Positions 36,483-57,829 of a stretch of 64,000 nucleotides of DNA are shown one piece after another (position 1 is the stretch's first letter; each line of letters begins with the position of its first letter). Origin of the DNA: Notamacropus eugenii. Its lineage: Eukaryota; Chordata; Mammalia; Diprotodontia; Macropodidae. The translations under genes and the position numbers were made by a program. Where the stretch lies: contig NC_092877.1 of assembly GCF_028372415.1 (NCBI RefSeq), positions 389,186,342 through 389,250,341 on the forward strand. Reading direction: 5' to 3'. The notes under the pieces were generated by a model, which was given only the letters and a program-made list of their open reading frames with translations, was not told the origin of the DNA and searched no databases.

Positions 36483-37250
36483 TTCCAAACTAGCTGCCTT
36501 CCTTCATTACACTAAAAACAGGGCTATCAATCTTCAGGAGAAAAATTATATGTTAATTTTAAAACTTTTATAGAATTTAATTCTTATTTTTCCCTTAAAT
36601 TCTAACCCCCCCAACTCATGAAGATATTTCAGCTAATGTTACTAAGTGAAAATCATTAATTTTCAAACTCCTTAATATCCCTCCAAAATCTACAATGTTT
36701 TTTAGCAGTTCAGACTTTTATTACCTGACTTTATTTCTGCAATTCCAATATAGCTATGACTGAAATGACAGAAAAAAGCGTCTTGTAGGGCTTTCCTCCC
36801 CCACACCTCATAACCTAATCATCCCCTGCTGAAAGCCTAAAGGGTGAGTTAGTCTTGGTTACTGGGACAATTGCTTCAAGTATGAAACTGCATTAATCTT
36901 TCCCAACATTCTAAACTCTTTGGATGCAGCCCTTTAGCAGTTTTTCTGGTTGGCTGCATTTTTCCTTTAAGAATCTTATATTTTACAGACACAAAAATGC
37001 TGACAAAACAAAAAGACAGACACAAAGGGTATGAAGGAGTAACTCGTTTAAGGGGGAGGTGGGCAGAAGTCATCACTTAAAGGTGCCTAGAAGAGACCAA
37101 AATCCACCTAACCAGAATAAGATTTTTCGATGACTAGTTTTAATTACTTAAATTTGCAATAATGATGAGAGACAAATTAACTAAAACAAATTATCAACTT
37201 AATCTCTTTACAGACTTATTTAATATAATGGAATAAGTTGAAGCATTGAA

Positions 37251-39109
37251 CCTAGGCTCTTTACTTTCCTCATCCTCAGAGTGAAGGGGTGAATCTTTCC
37301 CATGGTGGGGTGGATAAATCTTTTCTGGGAGAGATGGCTTGGTCTGTCAAATATGCAAGTTTCCAATCCATTTTAACTGAGCTATACACTTCTGATTGTC
37401 CAGGGATAGAGTTTGGACATTGCTTTGGAAGGCACAAATTTGACCTCCTGCATCTTTCTTTTTGTTTCAATTTGTTTGATGTTTCTTTAACAGAGGATAA
37501 ATTACTTTCAGCTTCTTGCATGGTGGTTATAACCACTTATAAAAAGCATCTCACTCAAGATATTTGATTTTCTTGCCAGCTTCATCAAATAATTTCTTAT
37601 TGTAACTAATTTTGTCCTGATACAAATTACCCCAGCATGGTCAACAAAGATGATTGTTGTCTTTGGCTAATTTCTGCCAATTAAATACCTGCGGGTTTCT
37701 GGGCCATGTTGCAGTGATATGTGGCCCATAGCTATTCCCATAGGAGAACTTCCAGTTCTTCTCCAGTTCTCTCCTCCCATCCCCTGCTTCCTGGTGTCTC
37801 TCAAAAGCTACTCCCAAATTCAAATACCACTACCAAGGGTTCAGTCCCCCAGAGGGGAAGGGCAAATGTTGGTCCCTGAAGGACCTCAGGACCATGGACA
37901 GTACCACAAGGAGCTAGACTCCTCTGCCACTGTGATCCACAGGCAAGAGATGTGTGTGTGGTGTGTGGGGTGTGTGGGGTGATGGTGATCCAGGGAAGTT
38001 GGGCAGCACCAGTCATTTCCATCATCTCCATCCAGGTTTCCAGGAGCCTTTGAAACTGAACAGGACAGCTGTTCTGCACCAAGTCTGCATGTAGGGTTTC
38101 ATTTCCATCCTGTTCCTTACCCTGCCTCTTTCAGCCTGTGGGCTTCTGGATGAGCTGCTGTCAGGCTCGGTCTCAGGACGGAAGGGGAGGAAGTCCTATC
38201 TATTGTCATCACAGTACTAGAAGCCCTTGGGGCTGTTATCGTCTTGGAGTTCCCAGCCCAGCCTGACCTGGAGGAGGTGAGACCCTGAGCCCCCAATCCC
38301 TTAAGGTCACTGCTCTGTCCTTCATACCCTGGGCCCCAGGCTCTGCTTGGGGATCTTTTCCCAGGTCCCACTTATCATGGCTCTGACTGGGTTGGCTCAT
38401 TATCTTCTGAAGGACTCCCCCCCCCCCAAATTCTTGCTTCTTGTTTCCTAGGGACCAACGCTTCTTCTCCCACCAAGATTCAATCATTCAGCCAGCCAAG
38501 GACTGGGTCGAGAGGATGAAGACATTCTTATATGCCAAAGTGAAGTCACAGTGAAGCTGATGAGATGCAAGGAAGAAAGGACACACTCAGGCCCTGGGTC
38601 CAAGCCTCTCTGACCCTGGGACAACCTTTCCTCACATTCCAGATTTCCCATATTCACCTAAAGCCCCAGACAAGCCCTCTTCCTTCTGTAACAGGGTCAT
38701 GAAATGCCCCCTCCAACCTCGTACATGATCAATTGAAATCAGGCAGAGAATGTTGGCTCATATTCTCTCTGACTCACCAAGATGAACAAACGTAAACCTG
38801 TACAGACCATTACACCGATATCTCACCAGGCCCAACTCTTATTTATGTTCCTTTCCAAACATACCCACCAGGTCACTAAGAAGCTCTCATTCCTGTCTTA
38901 GCCCCTTTTCCTCCCTCATCCTAAATCACAGACTTCATTCAGGGACAAATTCCCCTGGACATGGGCCACTGATTCAGGGAGAGGGAAAGGGCTTTTTAAA
39001 AAAGTGACCTTGGAGGATGGGAGAAGAATCTCAGACTGAGGAAAGAAATTTCTTCTAATTTAACAGAAAGAACAGAATTTGCAAGTGATAACCTAGTGGA
39101 AGATGGGTT
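37251..39109. other. No gene seen
   Basis: Intergenic or old retroviral sequence with no reading frame I can assign. A C-run lies near 38418 and short GT-rich text at 37948-37981. Confidence 0.3.
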
Positions 39110-39438
39110 ACTGAATTCCTGTGTGTGTTCGTCCTTTGCTGAAGAATACCATGCCGTTAGAGAAATAATGACATGACTTGCACTTGACTTCGAGTGAGGG
39201 AGGGCTGTGCAGGTCACCAGCCTCACTTCTCCTCCAGAGCCATCTGAATCCAGTGACCAGATATTCCTCAGGATGACTGGAGATGACCCAGGATTGAGGC
39301 AATTGGGGTTAAGTGACTTGCCCAAGGTCACACAGCTAGTGAGTGTCAAGTGTCTGAGGTGAGATTTGAACTCAGATTCTCCTGACTCCTGCACTGGTGC
39401 TCTATCCACTGCACCACCTAGCTGCCCTACTCAATTCC
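39110..39438 (-). repeat. Composite tRNA-derived SINE, antisense, with target duplication
   Basis: 39125-39428 is a full antisense SINE. It joins the common tRNA-derived head (ttgcccaaggtcacacagc, gctctatccactgcaccacctag) to a tail also present at 52370-52562 (catctgaatccagtgaccag, cctcaggatgactgg, cgagtgagggagggctgtg). Flanks actgaattcc (39110) and actcaattcc (39429) form a 10-bp duplication with one mismatch. Confidence 0.88.
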
Positions 39439-39654
39439 CAGAAATAGAATCAGTGACTGCAGAAAGAAAATGTGGTTTCATCAACAGGGCACATTGGTTT
39501 AATCTAATTTCCTTGTTGGACAGACTGGTAGAGATATTGGCCTCGGTTTTAGCAAATTTTGATAGTCTTTCATTATATTATGGAAAAAGTGAAGAGACAC
39601 AGGCTAGATCATTAGTTCTCCAAGTGTGGTCTGGGGATCTGTTTGCATTTTCTT

Positions 39655-39755
39655 CCACCTCTCTGTTAGATTGTGAGCTCCTCATTGGCAACTTGAGTTT
39701 ACTTTTCTTTTAGCACAGTGCTTAACTTTCGGTTAGATACTTAATGTTTATTGAT
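39655..39755 (+). mobile_element. L2 3' end fragment
   Basis: Text cacctctctgttagattgtgag, ctcctcattggc, tagcacagtgctta, ttaatgtttattga is the L2 terminus. Confidence 0.75.
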
Positions 39756-39987
39756 TTAACTTTGTCAGAATGTCTGCAATGTCAAAACTATTTTCATAAA
39801 AAAATACTAGGCTGTTTCAATTTCTGCTACCAACATTCAATATAAACAAAAGGTGTTTGGGGAAGGCTGCTCAATAATCTTTTTTTTTATTTTAAGGAGT
39901 CTTAAGATTAAAAAAATTGAGTTAAACCATACAACAGTAAGATAGATTGGTAACTGGCTGAATGACTAGATTCAAAGACTCATCTTT

Positions 39988-40228
39988 TGGTGTTTAGTCA
40001 AGTAGTTGTGTCAGACTCTTTGTGACCCCATTTGGGGTTTTCTTGGCAAAGATACTGGAGTAGTTTGCCATTTCCTCCTCCAGCTCGTTTTAAAGATGAG
40101 AAAACTGAGGCAGATAGAGTGAAGTGATTTGCCCAGGGTCTCATAGGTAGTAACTGAGGCCAGATTTAAACTCAGGTCCTCCTGATTCTAGGGCTGGCAC
40201 TCTATCCACTTCACCACCTAGCTGCCCT
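39988..40228 (-). repeat. tRNA-derived marsupial SINE, antisense
   Basis: Complete antisense copy: agactctttgtgaccccat, ttttcttggcaaagatactgg, gtttgccatttcctcctcc, aaactgaggcagatag, ctatccacttcaccacctag. It is the best-preserved copy of this subtype here. Confidence 0.9.
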
Positions 40229-40539
40229 AAACATTCAGCATTGCTAATTAATGTCAAGTTCAAAGGAGATCAGTGGTGGAGTGTGCCTCACAGGAATCTT
40301 TAGCAAATTTCACAGATGACACAGAACTGAGGTTAGGGTTTTGGGGAAGAAATAGCTCACACACTGAAAGACAGAGTCAGGATTCAGAAAGACCTTGAGA
40401 AGACTGGACATAGGACCAATGTCAACAAGATGATGTCCAATAAGGGGAAATGTCAAGTCTCATCCTTCCATAAAATACACACACACAAGGATAACAAGCA
40501 GCTTTCTTCCAAGAGCAAGATGGGAGAGGCAGGGAGCCC

Positions 40540-40690
40540 AGAGTTCAAATTTGACCTTAGACACTTAGTCATTTAACCTGTTTGCCCCAGTTCCTCATCT
40601 GTATAATAGGAAATATAGAGTCACCTGCTTCCCAGTTTTGGAAGAGGATCAAAGGAAAATTATATGTAAAATGCTTTGAAAATTTATGCT
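40540..40690 (+). repeat. MIR3-like SINE
   Basis: Order: tttaacctgtttgccccag, ttcctcatctgtataatagg, atagagtcacctgcttcc, gaggatcaaagg, aaatgctttgaaaa. Confidence 0.65.
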
Positions 40691-40924
40691 ACTAATAATA
40701 TTCAGTATTGTTGTTGTTGGTAGCCATAGGGCCCAGAGAGCTTAGCTACCTTTCTCTCCATCCTGTATTTGGTTTCTGCCATTCCTGGAGGTGTGACACC
40801 CTTATAGACCCTGCTTCTCTTCCTTACTGGCCTTCAGATTTTTCTTTCTTCTTATATAATACGTTCAATGACCCTCTGATTATTATTATCAGCAAAGGCA
40901 TAAATGGAAACAAAAGATGAAGAG

Positions 40925-41040
40925 GGAGTTCCTATTGAGGAGGTCCTCTGCACGCTTCTATTTGTGGATGACATTGCGCTTTTTAAGTCACGCCCCAGAA
41001 CTCTCAGGGCAGGACCTCTTGGCCAAGAGCCATAATCTGT
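40925..41040 (+). mobile_element. Reverse transcriptase fragment of unassigned LINE
   Basis: The plus strand reads EVLCTLLFVDDIALFKSRPR before a stop at about 41034. FVDD with flanking hydrophobic residues is the catalytic box of non-LTR reverse transcriptases. It does not match the L1, L2 or RTE copies in this window. Family unknown, fragment only. Confidence 0.4.
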
Positions 41041-41679
41041 CAAGGAGTATGCCCTAGCCATCGGCATAGGAAAATCCTACACGTGCACAGTGACTATTAT
41101 CGATTACGAATTGGAGTTATGTAGACAGTCTATAATCTCTGCATTAATGGAAAGTCAATATGGCTAATTACCTTCCCCCACCAATAAGAGCCTCCTTTGT
41201 AACAAAGAAATAGTTAGGTGAAAGTAAATGAACACACTGGCCACATCTGAAAATGCAGCCACGGTCCATCACCTTACTAACCAAATGGAGGAGGCACCCT
41301 TCTACATCAGTCCTTTGAAGCCAACAAGAATTCTGAAACTTTTTAGGGTTGTTTTTCTTTACATCATTGAAGTCATTATCAGATTCTTTAATACTCCTTT
41401 CTCTAATCACAAACTTTCTCACATTCATAATTTCTCATGGAAAAAAAAGTTCAATTACATTAACACTTTACGTAGTCCAGCCAATATCCATATATACAGT
41501 TTTAGTGCATGAATATTTCCTAATTTGTCATATGATAGACTACATTTATTCTGGCACCAATGAGTTATCTATTTTGTGTATTTGTCCCAGATAAATCTAG
41601 CTATACAGTCATCAAATCAATACTACTTTACAGAAAAAGATGTGTGTGATCAATTACCCTATGGCTCCACTCTCCAGAA

Positions 41680-41820
41680 CCAAACACCTCTCCCAGGAGA
41701 CGAGCACTCTCTGAATTGTCTCCTCCTCTTAGAACGTGAGCAGTTTGAAGTCAGTCTTCTAACTCTGTTTGCTTTTTGTATTGCTGTACGTAGTACTTAG
41801 CATATATCAAGAATTTAATG
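41680..41820 (+). mobile_element. L2-like 3' end fragment
   Basis: Text cctcttagaacgtgagcag, tttgctttttgtattgctg, agtacttagcatatatc, aatttaatg fits an old L2 terminus. Confidence 0.5.
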
Positions 41821-42146
41821 TTTTGTACTCATCCATTTATTGAGAAATGACAATTTCCCCCCTTAAAGCCTCAACAAGACAGTTACACATATAAACATCC
41901 TCGAATTGCAGAAGTGTTTAAGTTGATGTGATATAACTGGAGGGGTTTTGAAAACTCATGAATGCTTTTATAGGACAGAAAAAGGGTCTTTCTGAACCCA
42001 CATGATAGCAAAAATCCTTTTTTGTCTTTAAAAGCAAATTTTATCTTTTGAATAAAGGTTTAACTTTTGATTGAAGAGGTGTACCATGTTTATCTCTCCA
42101 GTATAAACTAATGGGTGACTAGACTATCCCTGCAGAAGGCCTATGG

Positions 42147-42152
42147 TTTATT
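42147..42152 (-). promoter_or_regulatory. Candidate polyadenylation signal of the minus-strand ZNF
   Basis: AATAAA on the minus strand about 740 bp after the stop codon at 42895, just past the decayed fingers. Not tested; other signals are possible. Confidence 0.3.
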
Positions 42153-42159
42153 TCATCCA

Positions 42160-42600
42160 TATATTTCTTCTCCAGTGTAGTTTAATGCAGCATAAACTTG
42201 CACAAAGTCTTTCCACATGCAGTTCGATGCTCTGATGTAAAACTCTCTGCATTAAGAGCTCTATGTTCTTTATAATAAAATTTCTCTAGTATGAATTCTA
42301 TGATGTCAAGTTAGCTCTGCTTTCATAGGGAATTCCCACGTTCATTTATTTCTAAGTTTTCTCTCTCATAAATTCTCCTGGGCTGAGTAAACTTTTCTCT
42401 CAGGACAACCTTCCCATATGAATTACACTGATACAAATTCTCTTCAGGATAAATTCTCTGATTTTGGGTCAGACACACATTGAGGCAGAAAGTCGCATTC
42501 CTAAGTGTGCCTTTTCTGGTGTGAATAAAAAAAAGCTCTATATTTTGGAAGAAAGCCTTTTCACATTCATACCACTAAAATGGTTTCTTTCCATCATGTT
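42160..42600 (-). pseudogene. Decayed zinc fingers beyond the ZNF stop codon
   Basis: The minus strand still shows finger words in the order of an array: a WYECEKAFFQ start, then LTQNQRIYPEENLYQCNSYGK, then RRIYEREN, and a KAELT...HRIHTRE block. Cys/His pairs are mostly lost and frames drift. They lie after the present stop (42895) and a MIR fragment, so the ancestral array appears to have been at least four fingers longer. The segment would now form part of the 3' UTR. Confidence 0.7.
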
Positions 42601-42654
42601 TAGGATAAGGAAGCATGATTCAGTAGAAGAACGTTGAACTTGGGTTGTGAGGCC

Positions 42655-42790
42655 TGAGTTCATATTCTCCCCATCTGTGTGACCTTAGACAAGTTACTTA
42701 TCTCCCTGGGCTCCAGTTTCTTTAATTATGAGGTTAGATTAGATGACTCTAGGCCCTTTCAGCTCTAGAACTATGAGCTTATATTAAGCC
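42655..42790 (+). repeat. MIR-type SINE fragment in the ZNF 3' region
   Basis: Order: ggcctgagttcatattctcc, tgtgaccttagacaagttac, ttatctccctgggctcc, aggttagattagatgactctagg. Lies between the stop codon and the decayed fingers. Confidence 0.7.
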
Positions 42791-42894
42791 ATATATACAC
42801 CCAAGAAGGCTTTTCATGCTCATTAAATTATCAGGCATGAATACAATTGTTAAGTAAAATACTTGCTTTTCACATCATTGGTCTTTCCAATTAG

Positions 42895-54041
<11,147 letters not shown>

Positions 54042-54077
54042 TCCTATTTCCAGAGTTTACTTCTTGGGGAAGGGTGG

Positions 54078-55406
54078 TCAGGCAGAGCTGGAGAGGAAAA
54101 GCAGACCATGAGTAGGGCCAGTCCTACCTGGCAGTTCCCTGGCACCTGAACTGGATCAGTCTTCCCCTTCTTCCCCCACCCCCTTGCTTATTTAGCACCT
54201 AATATGGACAAATCCTGGACTAGATGCTGAGGCACACAGGCAAAAAGAAACAGTCCCTGCTTTGAGAAGCCAATATCTGCTAGAAAATACACAGTCGGTC
54301 CCTCAGCCAAATGGATCTACATCTACAGGAGGTCACTTAACCTCCCCCGGGGGCCTCTGAATGTGAACCAGGAAGTGAATGAGCTGTTATTAATATGTAC
54401 AAATACAATCGAGACAAGGTCACTGAGAAAGGAAAAAAACACTAACACCACGCAGGGAAGTCGGGGAAGGGTCCTCAGAAGCAGCTTTTGCCTGAAGTTC
54501 AGAAAGGCTCCAAAAAGGCAGATCTGAAGAAAACCCATTCCAAGTCTCAGCAGCAGCCTGGGCACATGCATGGAGCTGTAGATGGGAACAAACAGCTGGT
54601 ACCGCAGTTTGATGGGAATTGGACTGCCTGACTGTGAACAGCATCCAACAGGGTGGGCAGTGGAGGGCTTCACACACAAGCATCGAATTAGGGCCCAAGC
54701 TGGATGGCCCTGTCGGATGTGGAGAGAGGGCAGAGGATGTGGACAGGCCGACATCCACGTGGCGCCTACTGCGCAATGAAGCAGCGCTCAGCGCCTTCGG
54801 ATGGTTACCTGTCGGATGCTCCCGGGCGCCGCGGAGGGCACTGAGGCCAACGGGCTGAGGGCGCATGGGAGCTCGGGTCTCCTGGCCTGGGGTCTCCGCC
54901 AGCGATGGGTCCGGGGGCTGGCCACACAGCCTGGGAGGGAGGAGGGAAGGGACGGAGAGAGCGGACCACCGAACCTGCCCGGGAGGCTGCCGCGGAGGGC
55001 AGAAGATGCCCAGAGGAGGGAAGGAGATGCCCAGAGGAGGGCAGCGACGGTAGGAGGCCCCCAGGGAGGCCAGGAGATGCCCGGAGGAGGGAAGGGGCGC
55101 GAGGGATGGAGAACGGACAGAGGGAAGGACAGGAGGGAATGAAGGTCCAGCAAGGAGGGTTGTGGAAAGGGGCAGAACCCGGAGTGGGAGCAGAGGAGGA
55201 GCAGGCAGGGAGAGCAAGGCGCGAGGTCAGGTGGGGGGACAGGGAGACGGCGGGAAAGGTTCGGGGGACCCCTCCATACTGGCCGCGGCTCGAACCCTGA
55301 CAGGTGGAGGGCCGCCTGGTCCACGAGGCTGCGGAGGCGGAAACGGACGTTGCGTAACAGCTCACCTCGGTCCCCTTCTCTTGGGAGGTGCTGCTACCGT
55401 TTCCAT
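54078..55406 (-). other. Upstream ORF spanning exons 1 and 2
   Basis: If exon 1 (donor at 55366) joins exon 2 (54087), an ATG at 55406-55404 with G at -3 and +4 opens METVAAPPKRRGPSSA and stops at 54080-54078, 36 bp before the main ATG. Read from the sequence; its use depends on the splice choice. Confidence 0.55.
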
Positions 55407-55480
55407 GACAACCGGTCAGTAAGGAAAGGAAGCCGCAGTCTGGGAGCGCAAGGCTTGTCGGGAATCGCAGTCCAGAATCA
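54780..55480 (-). promoter_or_regulatory. CpG island promoter of the minus-strand ZNF
   Basis: CpG-rich stretch with the probable first exon at its right edge. G-rich tandem text (agatgcccagaggaggg units) lies at 55003-55093 in the island and thus in intron 1. Confidence 0.7.
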
Positions 55481-55490
55481 CTGACTTTGT
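55366..55490 (-). other. Probable non-coding exon 1 of the minus-strand ZNF
   Basis: Donor GACCGAG|GTGAGC at 55366. The 5' end is not known; the coordinate 55490 is a guess set by the ZNF143-like motif and the fall in CpG. The exon carries the uORF start. Confidence 0.55.
55447..55471 (-). promoter_or_regulatory. ZNF143/Staf-like motif
   Basis: On the minus strand the sequence ACTGCGATTCCCGACAAGCC, followed by TTGCG, is one base from the conserved promoter motif ACTAYRNNNCCCR of ZNF143. Such sites are common in CpG-island promoters of KRAB-ZNF genes and lie at or just upstream of transcription starts. Confidence 0.5.
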
Positions 55491-55719
55491 TCACGCGTGG
55501 GCACTGTGCCTCCCCTCTCTCGGGGTGAGCGCACTACTGCTGGGACAGGGGGTCCCCCAGCCTCGCCTCTCCCTGCAACCTACCTGCCCCTCCAAGTGCG
55601 GAGATGCTCCAGGTACCCAGGTGTGCCTTGGCTCTGCATACTGACACCTGGTCCCCTGCTGACCACCCCCACCTTTCTGGGACTCCTGACCTAGGGGTGG
55701 GGAAGGGGTCGCCTTCAAA

Positions 55720-56300
55720 GCTGACCTTCAGGAACTCTGAAAGAGTCCTGCCCCGGGGACATCCTTGGCCCTGCCCGAAGCTTAGGTGCTCCCTGACTCT
55801 AAGTAAGGAGCATCAGTTGACCTCCTGTAAAGGTCCTTGGCATCCTGCTGAACTTCTCCCTGCCCCCCATCTTTTCCTAGGACATCGACCTAATGTGTTG
55901 GAAGTCTTTCATGATGCTTAATAACATTTTGTGGACATTAATGGGATACTTGGGCTAACTGTTATCACAGGCCCCTGCCTCCTTTTCCAGTGGTACCTTT
56001 CCTCATCAATATCTTTTCCCTTGTTTCTTGCAAGTCAGTCCATTACTGAGAATCCTCTGCAATGGTCCTAAGAACATCACATACTCTTCTTTTTGATTTG
56101 TCAGCGATTTTTGTGTTTTACATTTCAGAACGTATATCATCCATCAAAGAATACTAATGCTACAAAAAAGGCTTTCTGATCTTGGAATGGCTTGGAAGAA
56201 TTGAAATCACCCTGAATTATCGAAATACCTTCCTTTTTCTACATCAGCTTTGGCCCTAGGTCTTTGTGTATTTGCAGCGTCTGTTCAAGACTGATGTACT
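55720..56300. other. No gene seen
   Basis: Intergenic DNA between the two ZNF promoters. Nothing recognised. Confidence 0.3.
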
Positions 56301-56337
56301 GAGATGGTTTAACTTGTTGGACCATCAATCCAAACGC

Positions 56338-56718
56338 TTAGTGGAGACTGGATAACAGGTCTTGGTCTTCTCCTTCTGTCTTTCGAGGTTGTGGAACCCC
56401 ATCAAAAAGGTTCTGTGAGATGGTAGGATTGGATGCAATTGACACAGCAGTATTTAGGAAAATTTTAAACCTAGGCCAGAGACAGGTGCACCAGGCTGAA
56501 TTAATGACTTTCAGAGTGAGGAATGCCCACCATGCTGGAGTAAAGGCACAGGTTATATACGTACACCAGTGGGGAAGGTGAATTACCATACAATCATCTC
56601 CAGGGCTTGCAAGCCCACCAATGGAGGACAATACAATAATTCTTAGGTGGATTGTTTCAAATCTCAAGGGTCTAGTCCACTGAGAGTTAGGGTTGGATCT
56701 CCCCACTCCGCAAGCCAC
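56338..56718 (-). other. Open frame of unknown origin
   Basis: A 126-codon open frame on the minus strand, starting MACGVGRSNPNSQW and with readable stretches such as LTLKVINSAW and IASNPTISQNLFDGVPQPRK. It looks protein-derived and could be part of a processed pseudogene. I do not recognise the parent. No splice sites or promoter support it as a gene. Confidence 0.3.
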
Positions 56719-57004
56719 AGAATCAGAGTTCTATGATGGGAACACATTCTGCTTCACTTATCAAATACAAGTATGGGACAGCACAAGAATGCAGTGATTG
56801 TAAGAATGTTGTCAAGGGTTTGATTGATCATTCAAGCCGCTTTGTGAGTTTCTGACTCAAGCCAGAAGAAGAAACTCTGAGAAATCTAAATTATTAGTAT
56901 ATTCATTACACATATATTGATTAATATGAAAATCATGATTCCCTTCACTCTTCTATGAATAAATGAAGCGTTATTATGTACTTACTATGTACAAAGAGAG
57001 CAGC

Positions 57005-57190
57005 TAGGGGGTGCCATTGTGCACAGAGCACTGGAAGACTCATCTTGAGTTCAAATACAGCCTCAGACACCTACTACTTGTGTGACCCTGGGCAAGTCAC
57101 TTCACCCTGTTTGCCTCAGTTTCCTCATCTGTAAAATAAGCTGGAGACGGAAAGAGCAAAGCAGTCCTGTGTTTTTGTCAAGAAAATTCC
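57005..57190 (+). repeat. tRNA-derived marsupial SINE
   Basis: Sense copy: ctagggggtgccattgtgc, cttgagttcaaatacagcc, tgtgtgaccctgggcaagtc, gcctcagtttcctcatctg, tcaagaaaattcc. It abuts an L1 5' end. Confidence 0.85.
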
Positions 57191-57750
57191 AAATGGCAGA
57201 GTAGAAACAGGTACCTGTTTGAGCTTTCCCTGAAACCCCTCAAAATATCTGTAAAAAATGACTATAAACATATTTTAGAGCAGCAAAAGCCACAAAATGA
57301 CAGACTGAAGCAAATTTCCAGCCCAAGACAATCTGGAAGACTGAAAGGAAGGGTCTACCACACTGGGCTGGGAGCAGGGTGCAGTCCCACGTGGACCAGC
57401 ACATAGGGCCTTAGGACATGGAATCACTGGCAGCTGGAGCAGTTTCAGGCTTCTCAGCCCAGAAACACCAAAGACAGTTTAGGTCAGTGGGAAAGGTCTC
57501 TCACCTGAGTGAAAGAGCCACCGTCCCAGTGTGGTTGGCAGCAGCGACTGCTACAGCAGCAGCTGCCTCAGGAGCTCTTGGCCTGCAGATGGTGGGGGAA
57601 TCCAGTGGCTGATCTGGGGTGCAGCCCTGGGTGGGGTGGGAGCACTGGTGACAGCGGGGGGAAGTCTCAAGAGTGCTGGTGGTGGCTCACAGACCAGATC
57701 CCAGGCCATGAGAGGAGTAAACACCTCTCCCTTGGTGGTCCTCTGAAAAG
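57187..57750 (+). mobile_element. L1 5' UTR fragment
   Basis: Starts caaatggcagagtag, then gtttgagctttccctg, ctgtaaaaaatgact, tttccagcccaagaca and ends with ccaggccatgagaggag and aacacctctcccttgg, words that I associate with marsupial L1 5' UTRs. Only the 5' ~560 bp are present, next to the CpG island. The first 120 bp resemble the 5' part of the half-L1 at 61730 (gcagagccaagatgatagagc). Confidence 0.7.
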
Positions 57751-57829
57751 TTTAGGGAGGAAGAGCGGGGCCCACCTGAAGGGGCCCCACAGTGCCCTAA
57801 GGACTGGGCTTCTCCCATATTAATGGGGC

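Larger units (their letters stand above)
31205..37250 (-). mobile_element. ERV3: scrambled retroviral sequence, related to ERV2 and ERV1
   Basis: 32590-32890 is the reverse complement of ERV2 27960-28260, and 36900-36985 is the reverse complement of the block found twice in ERV2. 32600-33090 also resembles ERV1 at 18.9 and 19.6 kb. In addition 32340-32560 is an inverted copy of 33520-33621 continued at 36483-36560, so part of the element was duplicated in inverse orientation. No LTR pair could be defined and no retroviral gene is legible. Split by an RTE. Fossil, many disruptions. Confidence 0.5.

Noticed and set aside
54420-55494. Long minus-strand open frames (178-265 codons) over the second CpG island
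   Set aside because: They overlap in different frames in G+C-rich DNA, lack domains, and cover exon 1 and intron 1 of the ZNF.
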